Position numbers and translations under genes: made by a program. The notes beneath the pieces were generated by a model. That model was given only the letters and a program-made list of their open reading frames with translations. It was not told the origin of the DNA and searched no databases. A stretch of 64,000 nucleotides of DNA. Source: Candidatus Rhodoluna planktonica (lineage in GTDB: Bacteria > Actinomycetota > Actinomycetes > Actinomycetales > Microbacteriaceae). The DNA lies in NCBI RefSeq assembly GCF_001854225.1, contig NZ_CP015208.1, forward strand, positions 620,001 to 684,000, in the 5' to 3' direction. Shown one piece after another: positions 1-9,231 of the stretch (position 1 is the first letter of the stretch; each line of letters begins with the position of its first letter).

Positions 1-76
1 CACCGCGGGCAGCGCCCAAAGAATAAATTTTTGAGTACTTAACCGGTTGATATTGATTCAACGTGGGCTGGGCCAT
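1..76 (-). CDS. fabH: 3-oxoacyl-ACP synthase III FabH, N-terminal fragment
   Basis: Only the first 25 codons lie in the window, reading leftwards from an ATG at 76-74 and running off the left edge. The visible peptide contains KYSKIYSLGAARG, which matches the opening strand of actinobacterial FabH proteins. An AAAGG Shine-Dalgarno sits a few bases upstream. It follows fabD by about 50 bp on the same strand, the usual fabD-fabH order of actinobacterial type II fatty-acid clusters. FabH condenses acyl-CoA with malonyl-ACP to start chain synthesis. The call rests on the short N-terminus plus position; acpP and fabF would be expected beyond the edge. Confidence 0.75.
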   Translation of the reverse strand, partial: MAQPTLNQYQPVKYSKIYSLGAARG

Positions 77-127
77 CGGTTGGTGCCTTTCGAGTATTTC
101 TATAATTTAGCGAATCTTTGAGCAGAT

Positions 128-1048
128 TTAGTTGTAGAGAATCGACAAAGCCGCATCGAGGTTTTCAGGAGTCTTTACAGCGACGATCTCCACTCCGGGC
201 ATAGCGCGCTTCGCGATTCCGGCTAGTGTTCCAGCCGGCGCTAACTCAATAACCGAGGTTACGCCCGAGTCAATCATGTTTTGCATACAGAGATCCCAAC
301 GCACCGGCGATGCAACTTGACTCACCAAACGTTTCAAGAACTCATCTCCCGAAGACACTTGATGGCCGTCCTGATTGCTCCAAATAGCAATGGTGGGGTC
401 CGCTACGGCCATCGAGTTAGCATATTGCGCTAATGAACTTTGTGCCGGTTTCATGAATCGACTGTGAAATGCTCCAGCAACCTGCAACGGAACAACTCGT
501 GTGCCAGCTGGCGGATTAGCCTGAAGTTCGCCAATTTGAGCAGTTGCTCCCGCGGCGACGATTTGGCCAGGGCCGTTGTAGTTGGCCGGTTCTAGTTCTA
601 GTTCGCTCAGGCGATCTTCAATTGCCTGCAGTTCGCCACCCAGAATTGCAGCCATAGAAGTTGACTCGAGTGCGGCTGCTCGGGCCATGGCTTCACCGCG
701 TTCCCGAACGAACTTGATTCCGGTGGCGGCATCAAATATTCCGGCACCAACCGCTGCAGTGATTTCGCCAACCGAATGTCCAGCTATGCCTGAGACCTTT
801 GAATCATGGAGGTCTTTGCCATCCATTAGCGCTGCCATCGTGGCAATACCGGCAGCAACAATTAGGGGTTGGGCGATGGCAGTGTCACGAATTGTGTCGG
901 CGTCGCTTACGGTTCCATGGGCAATAAGGTCGATTCCGGAAACTTCCTGCATCGATTCGATAGCCTCGCGAAAACTAGTCAGTTCTAGCCAAGGCGCAAG
1001 GAAGCCCGGTGTTTGAGAACCCTGACCTGGACAAAGGAGAGCAATCAT
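128..1048 (-). CDS. fabD: malonyl-CoA:ACP transacylase FabD
   Basis: Transfers malonyl from CoA to acyl carrier protein, providing the extender unit for type II fatty-acid synthesis in the cytoplasm. The 306-residue length is normal. The N-terminal GQGSQ motif (residues 8-12), the nucleophile serine in GHSVGE (Ser92), Arg117 and the histidine in AFHS (His195) are all present, so the enzyme looks intact. It starts 2 bp after the stop of the upstream PucR-type regulator and is followed by fabH, so the three are probably cotranscribed from the aceE side. The ATG at 1048 is the natural start, just ahead of the IALLCPGQGSQ strand. Confidence 0.96.
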   Translation of the reverse strand: MIALLCPGQGSQTPGFLAPWLELTSFREAIESMQEVSGIDLIAHGTVSDADTIRDTAIAQPLIVAAGIATMAALMDGKDLHDSKVSGIAGHSVGEITAAVGAGIFDAATGIKFVRERGEAMARAAALESTSMAAILGGELQAIEDRLSELELEPANYNGPGQIVAAGATAQIGELQANPPAGTRVVPLQVAGAFHSRFMKPAQSSLAQYANSMAVADPTIAIWSNQDGHQVSSGDEFLKRLVSQVASPVRWDLCMQNMIDSGVTSVIELAPAGTLAGIAKRAMPGVEIVAVKTPENLDAALSILYN

Positions 1049-1050
1049 GT

Positions 1051-2217
1051 TTATCTGCGCTTTCTGTTTTCTGACTCATTCATAGCACCTAAAACCATCG
1101 CGACCTGGAGTACGAATGCTTCTCGCGGACCGGTAGCATCCCAGCCGATAACGTCTGAAATTCTTTTCAATCGATATCGAACGGTATTTGGGTGTACGAA
1201 TAACTCTCGAGCAGTATTTTCTAGGGACCGACCGGACTCGAGATAAGCCCCGAGGGTTTCAAGCAGTTCTGTCGAGGTGCTGGCCAACGGTCGATAAATT
1301 TTATTAATCAATGTTGCCTTGGCCAACATGTCTCCGGCAAGCGCTCGCTCGGCAAGCAGATCATCGGCGGCAATAAGCTTTGGAGCCTTAGCCCAGGCTT
1401 TTACAACAACAAAACCGGCGAGAGCGGCTTTAGCTGAGCGATGTGCGTCTACAACAGAATTGACTTCTGGGCCAAGAACTTGGACAGGTCCTGTAAAAAA
1501 GTGGTCGAACTGAGTGGCTAGTTCAAAGAATTTTGTTTTATTTGCATCTGAATCGTTGGTAAAACCGAGTACAGCAACGAGGCGATTGCCATGAATTCCT
1601 AGCAAAACGTCGGCTTGGTTTTTACGCGCACTTCGTCGAAATTCGTCTAAGTCAACTGAGTCATCACAGTTACCAATAAGAACTGCTACCGAGCCTTTTG
1701 CTCGCCAACCAAGTGCGGCTACGCGAGAGGATAACTCTTCTTCGTTTTCACCGCTTAGGACACTGTCAACCACGAGAGCTTCAAGTCGCTCGTCCCAAAG
1801 GCCGCGGGCCTCGGCAGCGCGGGCGTAAACATCTGCAGCTGAAAAGGCTATTTCTCTTGAGTAGAGCAATACCGATTCGCGCATCGACTCATCAAATTGA
1901 ACAACTCGTTCTTCAACAATTTGAACGACGACGCGGATCAGCTGGAGTGTTTCCTGTAGCGAGATTGATCCCAGAAGCTCGCGAGGTGCGGTCGAGAAAA
2001 CATCTGCGGCAACCCAGGGTTGAGATTTTGGATCTCGATACCAGGACACGAACGAAGTAATGCCCGCCTGTGCAACCAGGCCCACTGCTGAGCGACGACT
2101 AGCCGGCATATCTCTATACCAGGGCAGAGTCTCGTCGAGACGCTTGAGCGTGGTTGTTGCTAACTCACCCGAAATCGAGTTGAGCCACTCTAGGGTTTCA
2201 GCCTTAGTTTTCGCCAC
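1051..2217 (-). CDS. PucR-family transcriptional regulator, FasR-like
   Basis: A 388-residue protein with a GGDEF-like central region and a C-terminal PucR helix-turn-helix at about residues 325-375; [15 protein letters not shown] is the recognition segment. In Streptomyces, a regulator of this type (FasR) sits directly upstream of fabD and activates the fatty-acid synthesis operon; the same aceE-regulator-fabD order is seen here. Its first codons overlap the end of aceE by 14 bp and fabD begins 2 bp after its stop, so it is probably translated from the same message as both. Function as a fatty-acid synthesis regulator is inferred from family and place; the DNA target is not visible. Confidence 0.85.
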   Translation of the reverse strand: MAKTKAETLEWLNSISGELATTTLKRLDETLPWYRDMPASRRSAVGLVAQAGITSFVSWYRDPKSQPWVAADVFSTAPRELLGSISLQETLQLIRVVVQIVEERVVQFDESMRESVLLYSREIAFSAADVYARAAEARGLWDERLEALVVDSVLSGENEEELSSRVAALGWRAKGSVAVLIGNCDDSVDLDEFRRSARKNQADVLLGIHGNRLVAVLGFTNDSDANKTKFFELATQFDHFFTGPVQVLGPEVNSVVDAHRSAKAALAGFVVVKAWAKAPKLIAADDLLAERALAGDMLAKATLINKIYRPLASTSTELLETLGAYLESGRSLENTARELFVHPNTVRYRLKRISDVIGWDATGPREAFVLQVAMVLGAMNESENRKRR

Positions 2218-4936
2218 CGGTTGATCCTGAGGTGCCGGCCGCTACATCGTGCAGACGATAGCGGTCGATTGCCTGTTGAGGAACGCTCGGATCAATCAGG
2301 CCTTTCTCAACCAACTGTTCAAGAACTCGAACGACGATTGACGGACCATCAATTTTGAAGAATCTGCGAGCCGCTGCGCGGGTGTCGCTGAAGCCGAAAC
2401 CATCTGCTCCAAGAGTCGCGTAGTCACCCGGAATCCAATTGCGGACCATGTCCGGCACCGCGTGCATATAGTCGCTAACACCGAGGAATGGCCCCTGAGC
2501 GCCGCCCAGTTTTTCAGTGATGTAGGCCTGGCCGGCAGGCTCGTTTGGAGCGAGGAATTTACGCTGATCGACGGCAAGTCCGTCGCGACGCAATTCCGTC
2601 CAAGACGTTACCGACCAGATGTCTGCGGATACTCCCCAGTCATCCTGCAGTAGCTTCTGAGCTTCGAGTGCCCAAGGAACTGCGACACCTGAGGCAAGAA
2701 TCTGAGCCTTGTGTCCCGAATTCTCGTTGCGGCTAATGTTGTGAATTCCGCGAAGGATGCCGTCCACATCTACGTTTTCAGGCTCAGCCGGTTGAACGTA
2801 AGGCTCGTTGTAGACGGTCAAGTAGTAAACCACGTTTGGATCTGGGTGGTTGCCGCCGTACATGCGCTCTAGGCCGGCGCGCACAATGTGGCCAATTTCG
2901 TATCCGTAGGCAGGGTCGTACGAGATCACGCCGGTGTTGGTGGACGCCAAAACCGGAGAGTGTCCGTCTGCGTGCTGAAGTCCCTCACCGGTCAATGTGG
3001 TTCTACCAGCAGTCGCACCGATCATGAATCCACGTGTCAATTGGTCTGTAGCTGCCCAAATTGAGTCGGCAGTTCGCTGGAAACCAAACATCGAATAGAA
3101 AACATAAATTGGAATGATTGGCTGACCGTGAGTTGCGTAACTAGACCCCGCCGCTGTGAAAGCAGCGATAGAGCCAGCCTCGTTAATGCCGGTGTGCAAA
3201 ATTTGCCCAGCAGTCGACTCTTTGTAGTTCAACAAAAGTTCGCGGTCTACCGAGATGTAGTGCTGGCCTTGAGGGTTATAAATCTTCGCGGTCGGGAAGA
3301 ACGCATCCATACCGAAGGTTCTTGCCTCGTCTGGGATGATCGGCGCAATTCGCTCACCTAGCCCCGGAGCGCGCAGCAAGTCTTTGAGCAGTCGCACAAA
3401 GGCCATGGTGGTGGCTACTTCTTGGGTGCCCGAACCAGTCTTCGAAACCTTGTAGACCTCGTCGCCGGGAAGGTCGAAAGAGACATACTTGCTGCGTCGT
3501 TCTGGAAGATAACCTCCCAGAGCCTTTCGACGCTCATGCATGTACTGAATTTCCGGAGCGTTCTCGCCTGGGTGGAAGTAAGGAGGTTGGTACGGATTCT
3601 CTTCAAGTTGTGCGTCAGAAATTGGAATACGCAACTCATCGCGGAAGCTCTTTAGATTGTCGAGAGTCAGCTTCTTCATCTGGTGTGTTGCGTTACGGCC
3701 CTCGAATGACTTACCCAAGGTAAAGCCCTTGATGGTCTTGGCCAAAATAACGGTTGGCTGACCCTTGTGTTCTATGGCTGCCTTGTAGGCCGCATAAACC
3801 TTGCGATAGTCGTGACCGCCTCGTTTCAGACCCCAGATCTGGTCGTCTGTCATATTTTCAACCAGTTTTGCGGTTCGTGGATCGCGGCCGAAGAAGTTTT
3901 CGCGAACAAATGCGCCGTCTTCAGTTTTATAGGTCTGATAGTCGCCGTCAGGGGTTTTGTTCATCAGGTCTACTAGCGCACCATCGTGGTCGCGGGCTAG
4001 CAGGTCATCCCATTCGCGACCCCAGACAACCTTGATGACGTTCCAGCCAGCGCCTCTAAAGAAAGACTCAAGCTCTTGGATGATCTTTCCGTTACCGCGA
4101 ACTGGTCCGTCAAGACGCTGAAGGTTGCAGTTCACAACGAAAGTCAAGTTGTCTAGTCCGTCGTTGGCTGCTAGTTGCAGTGCTCCGCGGCTTTCAACTT
4201 CGTCTAGTTCACCATCGCCCAAAAATGCCCAAACGTGCTGTTCTTCGGTGTTCTTGAAACCGCGTCCCGAAAGGTAGCGGTTGAATTGGGCTTGATAAAT
4301 TGCGTTGATTGGTCCGATACCCATCGACACAGTTGGAAATTGCCAAAAGTCGGGCATCAATCTAGGGTGCGGATACGATGACAGGCCGCCACCAGCGTGG
4401 GATTTCTCTTGACGGAACCCATCTAGCTGGTTGGCGGATAGGCGACCCTCGAGAAAAGCACGAGCGTATGGGCCGGGAGACGCGTGACCCTGGATGAAAA
4501 TCTGATCGGCACCGGCTGGGTGATCGGCACCTTTGAAGAAGTGGTTGAAGCCAACTTCGTATAGCGAAGCCGAAGAGGCAAAAGTTGAAATGTGTCCGCC
4601 AACGCCGACACCCGGGCGCTGAGCGCGGTGAACAAGCATGGCCGCGTTCCAGCGCATCCAGGCTCGGTATGTTCGTTCAATCGATTCGTCCCCGGGGAAT
4701 TCAGGTTCATTCTCGGGAGCAATTGTGTTTATGTAGTCGGTGGTTGGAACGATAGGCACGTTCAATTGCAGTTCGTGCGATCTGCGCAAGAGATTTAGCA
4801 TGATCTCTCGTGCTCTGCCTCGACCATGTACGCGGGCAACTGCATCAAGAGATTCAAGCCACTCAGCGGTTTCTTGCGGATCCTGGTCTGGGGTGCTGAC
4901 CGCGTAGGCATCGTTGTTGTTGATAGACACCGACAT
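2204..4936 (-). CDS. aceE: pyruvate dehydrogenase E1 component, homodimeric type
   Basis: Thiamine-diphosphate-dependent decarboxylation of pyruvate and acetyl transfer to the lipoyl arm of the E2 enzyme. The 910-residue length is that of the homodimeric E1 found in actinobacteria and proteobacteria. The thiamine diphosphate motif begins at GDG (residues 240-242) and closes at NCN (269-271). The ATG at 4936 is preceded by an AAAGGGA Shine-Dalgarno. The partners E2, E3 and the lipoate genes lie 20 kb away at 22.7-27.6 kb. The gene is divergent from ahpE across 131 bp, which must hold both promoters. Confidence 0.97.
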   Translation of the reverse strand: MSVSINNNDAYAVSTPDQDPQETAEWLESLDAVARVHGRGRAREIMLNLLRRSHELQLNVPIVPTTDYINTIAPENEPEFPGDESIERTYRAWMRWNAAMLVHRAQRPGVGVGGHISTFASSASLYEVGFNHFFKGADHPAGADQIFIQGHASPGPYARAFLEGRLSANQLDGFRQEKSHAGGGLSSYPHPRLMPDFWQFPTVSMGIGPINAIYQAQFNRYLSGRGFKNTEEQHVWAFLGDGELDEVESRGALQLAANDGLDNLTFVVNCNLQRLDGPVRGNGKIIQELESFFRGAGWNVIKVVWGREWDDLLARDHDGALVDLMNKTPDGDYQTYKTEDGAFVRENFFGRDPRTAKLVENMTDDQIWGLKRGGHDYRKVYAAYKAAIEHKGQPTVILAKTIKGFTLGKSFEGRNATHQMKKLTLDNLKSFRDELRIPISDAQLEENPYQPPYFHPGENAPEIQYMHERRKALGGYLPERRSKYVSFDLPGDEVYKVSKTGSGTQEVATTMAFVRLLKDLLRAPGLGERIAPIIPDEARTFGMDAFFPTAKIYNPQGQHYISVDRELLLNYKESTAGQILHTGINEAGSIAAFTAAGSSYATHGQPIIPIYVFYSMFGFQRTADSIWAATDQLTRGFMIGATAGRTTLTGEGLQHADGHSPVLASTNTGVISYDPAYGYEIGHIVRAGLERMYGGNHPDPNVVYYLTVYNEPYVQPAEPENVDVDGILRGIHNISRNENSGHKAQILASGVAVPWALEAQKLLQDDWGVSADIWSVTSWTELRRDGLAVDQRKFLAPNEPAGQAYITEKLGGAQGPFLGVSDYMHAVPDMVRNWIPGDYATLGADGFGFSDTRAAARRFFKIDGPSIVVRVLEQLVEKGLIDPSVPQQAIDRYRLHDVAAGTSGSTGGEN

Positions 4937-5067
4937 TCCCTTTCGTGGGGGATAGATAATGTTTTTCGCGAGCCTTTGTTTAAGCTCTCCAACAGTCTAA
5001 GGCGACAAAGGGAAGCAAATGTTTGTTTGCGCGGTTGATTACGAAACAACAATCTTGAAAGGTAAAC

Positions 5068-5526
5068 ATGTCTGCAGAAATCGGCGAACTGGCGCCTGAC
5101 TTTGAATTGCTCAACCAATTTGGAGAATCAGTAAAACTGAGTGATTTCCGAGGCAAGAAGGCAGTGACGCTGGTCTTCTATCCGCTCAGCTTCTCCGGGA
5201 TTTGTACCGGTGAACTTTGCGAACTGCGCGACAACATTCCGCAATTTGAATCGCAAGACACTGAGCTAATCGCCATTTCAGTCGACTCAAAGCACGTACA
5301 GCGTGCATTTGCCGAACAAGAGGGCTATAAATTCAATGTTTTGGCTGACTTCTGGCCCCACGGTGAAGTGGCGCAAAAATATGGAGTGTTTATCCCAGAG
5401 TCGGGTTTTGCTAACCGAGCCACCTTCGTCATTAATAAAGACGGTGTTCTAGTTGCCAAGTTCATCACCGCGCCTGGCCAGGCACGAAGCTTTGCAGACT
5501 ACCAGCGGGCGCTTGAACTGATCTAG
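5068..5526 (+). CDS. ahpE: one-cysteine peroxiredoxin, AhpE type
   Basis: Reduces peroxides with a reactive cysteine in the cytosol. The 152-residue protein has the peroxiredoxin motif PxxxSxxC (Pro39, Ser43, Cys46); Cys46 is the peroxidatic residue. A further cysteine at 51 is close by and there is no distant resolving cysteine of the typical 2-Cys type. Segments such as DFWPHGEVAQKYGV and ANRATFVI match mycobacterial AhpE, which also lies near aceE. The ATG follows a GAAAGG Shine-Dalgarno. Divergent from aceE; followed by a tRNA gene. Confidence 0.9.
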   Translation: MSAEIGELAPDFELLNQFGESVKLSDFRGKKAVTLVFYPLSFSGICTGELCELRDNIPQFESQDTELIAISVDSKHVQRAFAEQEGYKFNVLADFWPHGEVAQKYGVFIPESGFANRATFVINKDGVLVAKFITAPGQARSFADYQRALELI

Positions 5527-5568
5527 TCGATTTGAAGTTCAGCAAGAAGAAATGTAATGTTCTTGCGG

Positions 5569-5641
5569 GGGCCTTTAGCTCAGTTGGTAGAGCGCCACGC
5601 TTACACCGTGGATGTCATCGGTTCGAGCCCGGTAGGGCCCA
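5569..5641 (+). tRNA. tRNA-Val (anticodon TAC)
   Basis: A 73-nt cloverleaf: acceptor GGGCCTT pairs with AGGGCCC, the anticodon loop CTTACAC gives TAC, and the T arm carries TTCGAGC. CCA is not encoded. It reads the A/G-ending valine codons; the GAC isoacceptor is at 56529. A perfect hairpin follows directly. Confidence 0.97.
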
Positions 5642-5645
5642 CTCA

Positions 5646-5674
5646 AATGCCGAGGTGCGAAAGCACCTCGGCAT
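5646..5674 (+). terminator. hairpin terminator of the tRNA-Val transcript
   Basis: A perfect 13-bp stem (AATGCCGAGGTGC with its complement) capped by a GAAA tetraloop begins 5 nt after the tRNA. The downstream T tract is weak (AGTATTT), so termination may be partial. The hairpin ends at the -10 hexamer of the next gene. Confidence 0.75.
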
Positions 5675-5680
5675 TAGTAT
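5675..5680 (+). promoter_or_regulatory. -10 hexamer TAGTAT of a probable leaderless permease mRNA
   Basis: TAGTAT lies exactly 6 nt upstream of the ATG at 5687, with no Shine-Dalgarno. This spacing puts the transcription start on the A of ATG. The same arrangement recurs at many genes in this window. Confidence 0.6.
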
Positions 5681-5686
5681 TTGGGT

Positions 5687-7684
5687 ATGAGTTTGAATCC
5701 GAGCAATCCGCCAGAGCGCCGCGCCCTGAGCGATGAAGAGCTTCAAGCCCGGGTTTACCAACTTGCCGAAGAGCAGGGCGCCGCAACCGCAATAGCTTTC
5801 CTCGAGGAACAGGCGCGCCTGCGTGAACTCGACGAACTTGAATTAGCTAAGTGGCAATTAGACAACCCGCCTGTTTATCAGCCCGTCGTTGAAACTCCCC
5901 AGCTCGCTTCAGTAGCGCCATACGAGGTTATTTCCGCAGATGAAGAGGCGACTGTAGATGAGTTGGCGAAGCAGCGCGAATCGACTGCTCAAATAACTGG
6001 CACTGAATCACCTGATGTAACTGGCACTGAATCACCTGATGCTTCGCACTCGCTTACTTCTTCAGAGATTCTGTCCGCTACCGAATCTCCTGCCGCTGAG
6101 AACGCACCAGCAGTAATGGAAGCATCAGTTCCTCATCGTGAACCGTCTCCGGTATTGAGCGAAGCTGTTTTTGTTCCAAGTCCAAGCTCTGCCGCTGAGA
6201 TTGTTATCGACGAGGATTACCAACTCGAATCAGAACTTGAGCACAGCAGCCAGATCAGTGCCAGTCAAGTGAACTTTGCCAATTTTGATCTATCCGAGGT
6301 TCAACAGGCCAATCAAAAACGTAATCCGGTTAAGTTATCGGACCAAGCAACTACCGGAAGGCAGTCTGCCGCGTCTTTATTTTGGGTCTGGGCTTCGGTC
6401 TTCATGGTTGGAGCTCCAGCACTAGCTCTTTCAGGTTTATCTAGTCAGGGTTTCTCGAAGCAAGAGTCTTTGTTGGCAACCATAATCGGTTTCTTTGGAG
6501 CCGGCTTGGCGATATCGGTTGTTTCTATTGCCGGTAAGCGCAGCGGTCTTTCGACTTTGGTAATTTCGCGGGCAGCTTTTGGCTACTATGGCAACCTTTT
6601 GCCTGCGGTTTTGACCGTACTTGGCAAGTTAATGCTCTCGCTTGTTCTGGGTTTTGTTCTGCTCAGCACTGTTGATGATCTAAATGCGAACCAGGGTTTT
6701 GTCGGACTAGTTACCCTGGCGGTAATACTTCTCGTTGTGTCGCTAATCGCGGGCTTTGGCGGTGAAGTTCTTTACAGATTTCAGCAGGTTGTTTCAATCG
6801 CCGCTCTCGCACTGTTGATGTGGATTGTGGCCCAAGGCTATATGGACCAAGTTGTCAGTGCGCTACCCAGCGACATCAACCCAATCCGAGTACTTTCCGC
6901 TGCGGCCTTAGTTTTTGCAGTCTTTGGTCTTCTTCTTGCATCATCTGCCGGCGAGTACACCAGACAGATGTCGGTAAAGGTTCGGGGCAGTTCAGTAACA
7001 CTGTGGGTTCTTTTAGCAGTGTTTATTAGCGGTTCGCTGGGTGCAAGCATCCTGACCTATTTCTCTATCGAAACTGGGTGGCTTTCTCTAATTGCACTGA
7101 TCCTCGGCATTACAGTCTTGCTGACGTCTAACCAGTACAGCACCAGCCGCTCTTTCTCCGCTTTTGGCTGGAATGCAAAGCCGGCCATTTCGCAACCACT
7201 TCTTGCCCTGCTGGTCTTGGGTGCATCGTTTGCCCTACACTCACAGACCGATATCTCTAGTGGCTTGGCTTTAGATTTCTTAGCTTTTGCAGCTGTCCCA
7301 ATCTCGGGTTGGGCTGGAATCTTCATCAGCGACGTCTTGATTCGCCGAATCGCTTACCACGAGATTTCACTTAGCCGAAGCTATGGATTCTACAAAGCAG
7401 TCAACTGGGTCAACTTGGGCGGACTAGTCGTCGCCAGCGCAGTTGGATTTGGGCTGGCTGACAGCGACATGCCATTTCTCAACTGGCAAGGCTATCTGCT
7501 AATCGGTGTCCCAAATCCAGATTTCTGGGCATCAGGAAATATGGCGATTTTGACGACTTTCTCGCTTGGGATTCTGCTGCCATTGATTTTCGGTATCCCC
7601 AGGATCAAGCGACAGGAAGCCGAGGTGCTTGCCATTGAGGCTCGTCGCTCTGAATTGTTAGACGTTCTAGGTTTGGTTGAGTAA
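5687..7684 (+). CDS. NCS1-like (cytosine/purine type) permease with long cytoplasmic N-terminal tail
   Basis: An integral membrane transporter of 665 residues from ATG 5687. A TTG six bases earlier is in frame but lies between the -10 hexamer and the ATG, so it was not chosen. The first 215 residues are hydrophilic, acidic and rich in Ser/Thr/Pro/Glu, with a perfect duplicated TGTESPD block. The rest carries about 12 hydrophobic segments. Motifs GKRSGLSTLVISRAAFG, SAGEYTRQ and the RIAYHEISLSRSYG loop near the end resemble the NCS1 nucleobase permease family. The substrate cannot be told from sequence. Nif3 begins 2 nt after its stop. Confidence 0.75.
   Translation: MSLNPSNPPERRALSDEELQARVYQLAEEQGAATAIAFLEEQARLRELDELELAKWQLDNPPVYQPVVETPQLASVAPYEVISADEEATVDELAKQRESTAQITGTESPDVTGTESPDASHSLTSSEILSATESPAAENAPAVMEASVPHREPSPVLSEAVFVPSPSSAAEIVIDEDYQLESELEHSSQISASQVNFANFDLSEVQQANQKRNPVKLSDQATTGRQSAASLFWVWASVFMVGAPALALSGLSSQGFSKQESLLATIIGFFGAGLAISVVSIAGKRSGLSTLVISRAAFGYYGNLLPAVLTVLGKLMLSLVLGFVLLSTVDDLNANQGFVGLVTLAVILLVVSLIAGFGGEVLYRFQQVVSIAALALLMWIVAQGYMDQVVSALPSDINPIRVLSAAALVFAVFGLLLASSAGEYTRQMSVKVRGSSVTLWVLLAVFISGSLGASILTYFSIETGWLSLIALILGITVLLTSNQYSTSRSFSAFGWNAKPAISQPLLALLVLGASFALHSQTDISSGLALDFLAFAAVPISGWAGIFISDVLIRRIAYHEISLSRSYGFYKAVNWVNLGGLVVASAVGFGLADSDMPFLNWQGYLLIGVPNPDFWASGNMAILTTFSLGILLPLIFGIPRIKRQEAEVLAIEARRSELLDVLGLVE
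5995..6042 (+). repeat. 24-bp in-frame tandem duplication inside the permease tail
   Basis: Two consecutive 24-bp copies, identical over the first 23 bases, encode TGTESPDV then TGTESPDA. The near identity at DNA level implies a recent duplication within the disordered N-terminal extension. Confidence 0.9.
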
Positions 7685-7686
7685 AA

Positions 7687-8505
7687 ATGACTGCAAATTT
7701 GATCGACCTTATTGAGGTTTTTGAGACACTTTGGCCTACCAGAGACGCCGAAGAATGGGATCGCGTCGGTTTAGTTTGTGGTTCGGCTGATCAGAAAATA
7801 TCGCGCGTCTTATTGTCGGTTGACGTTTGCAGCGATGTATTAGAAGAGGCGAAGCAAGGCGAGTTTGACTTAGTGCTCGCACATCATCCACTGATACTTC
7901 GGGGCGTGACAACTCTGTCTGAGCAGACTGGTAAGGGCAGTCTGTTATCGACGGCGATTAGAAACTCAATAGCCATCTTTAGCGCTCATACCAATGCTGA
8001 TGTAGCCGAGGATGGCGTTTCAGACTCTTTCGCAAAACACCTCGAGCTTCGCAACATTTGTCCAATAATCGACCGCGGTGACGGTCTTGGTTTGGGGCGA
8101 ATTGGTGCTTTGGCTGAACCGCTCAGTTTGCTTGACCTTGCCAGAGTTGTAGCCTCGAAGTTGCCGTCGACCGCAACCGGTGTGCGAGTTGCTGGCAATC
8201 ACGAAAGGTTAATTAGCACTGTTGCGCTATGCGCCGGTGCCGGCGATTCGCTGCTCGAACAGGTCTCTAGGCTAGATGTGGATGTCTACATCACCAGCGA
8301 CCTGCGTCACCACGTGGTTCAAGATCAGCTTGAAAGAAATCTCGCGGTTGGCAATGGACCGGCGATTATTGACGTCAGCCACTGGGCGGCTGAGTGGCTG
8401 TGGCTTGATCATGCTGCTGCTAGGTTGTCAAAAGAATTTCCGGAAATTCAATTTGTGGTCAGCGCGATTCGCACCGACCCCTGGGATTTTGTAGTAACAC
8501 AGTAA
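7687..8505 (+). CDS. Nif3-like dinuclear metal centre protein
   Basis: A 272-residue member of the conserved Nif3/DUF34 family, which forms toroidal hexamers with a two-metal site; its cellular role is not settled and a GTP cyclohydrolase I-like activity has been proposed for some members. Metal ligands are visible as HHP (His66, His67), the SAHTNAD segment near residue 100 and HWAAE near the C-terminus. ATG 7687 follows the permease stop by 2 nt. The downstream order zinc-ribbon protein then RNase H/phosphatase is the same as in mycobacteria. Confidence 0.92.
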   Translation: MTANLIDLIEVFETLWPTRDAEEWDRVGLVCGSADQKISRVLLSVDVCSDVLEEAKQGEFDLVLAHHPLILRGVTTLSEQTGKGSLLSTAIRNSIAIFSAHTNADVAEDGVSDSFAKHLELRNICPIIDRGDGLGLGRIGALAEPLSLLDLARVVASKLPSTATGVRVAGNHERLISTVALCAGAGDSLLEQVSRLDVDVYITSDLRHHVVQDQLERNLAVGNGPAIIDVSHWAAEWLWLDHAAARLSKEFPEIQFVVSAIRTDPWDFVVTQ

Positions 8506-8512
8506 GGAAAAA

Positions 8513-9229
8513 GTGAATATTTCTTCAGAAGCTAAATCAGATTTGCTCGCGCTGCTGGCAATCGATTTAGAGATCACCAAGTCGAAAAATGACTCAGATC
8601 AGATAGCCAAATCCACCGAACTTTCTGAGATTCGAAACCGACTAATTGAGGCTGCCAGTGAGTTCACCAATGTGCTTTCAAAAGTTGAAACTATTCGAAC
8701 TGAAATTGAAAAAGTGGCCTCTGATCTCAACTTGGTCGAGACAAGGATTGCTAAGGACCAGACCCAACTGCTACAAACCAGTAGCCCAAAAGATGCCCAG
8801 GGAATTCAGTCCGAATTGGCAACGCTGGCGCGCCGCAAAGATGAGCTTGAAGACGCTGAATTGAATCTGATGGATGAATTGGAGCAGGTTGAACGCGACC
8901 TCGAAAAGAAGCAATTCGTTCGTGATGATTTAGACACCCAAGTTCGCGAAGCGCTCGAAGTCCAAGAGAAAGCGTTACAGAAAATTGCCTCGGGACTAGT
9001 TCTGCTTAAAGATAAGCGAGCGCAACTTGCCGCCCGTTTGGCTCCAGAACTTTTTGAAGTTTATGAACGAAAAGCCCGACGCTCGGTTCCAGTTGGTCTG
9101 CTCCAAGGCCGGGAATGCACTGCCTGTCGGATGACTCTCGGCGCAACGTCGCTTGAGGCTATTTCCGGTACCCCGCAAGATCAATTGATTGAGTGCCCAG
9201 AGTGCCAAGCCATTCTGATTAGGGAATAG
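8513..9229 (+). CDS. C4 zinc-ribbon, coiled-coil protein (CT398/DUF164 family)
   Basis: 238 residues. Residues about 20-170 are charged heptad sequence expected to form a long helical hairpin. The C-terminus carries two CxxC knuckles (CTAC and CPEC) forming a zinc ribbon. Members of this family are conserved beside Nif3 and RNase H genes in actinobacteria and are proposed to bind nucleic acid or assist flagellar or secretion complexes elsewhere; no role is proven here. GTG 8513 is preceded by TAAGGAAA, a fair Shine-Dalgarno, 7 nt after the Nif3 stop. Confidence 0.88.
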   Translation: MNISSEAKSDLLALLAIDLEITKSKNDSDQIAKSTELSEIRNRLIEAASEFTNVLSKVETIRTEIEKVASDLNLVETRIAKDQTQLLQTSSPKDAQGIQSELATLARRKDELEDAELNLMDELEQVERDLEKKQFVRDDLDTQVREALEVQEKALQKIASGLVLLKDKRAQLAARLAPELFEVYERKARRSVPVGLLQGRECTACRMTLGATSLEAISGTPQDQLIECPECQAILIRE

Positions 9230-9231
9230 CG

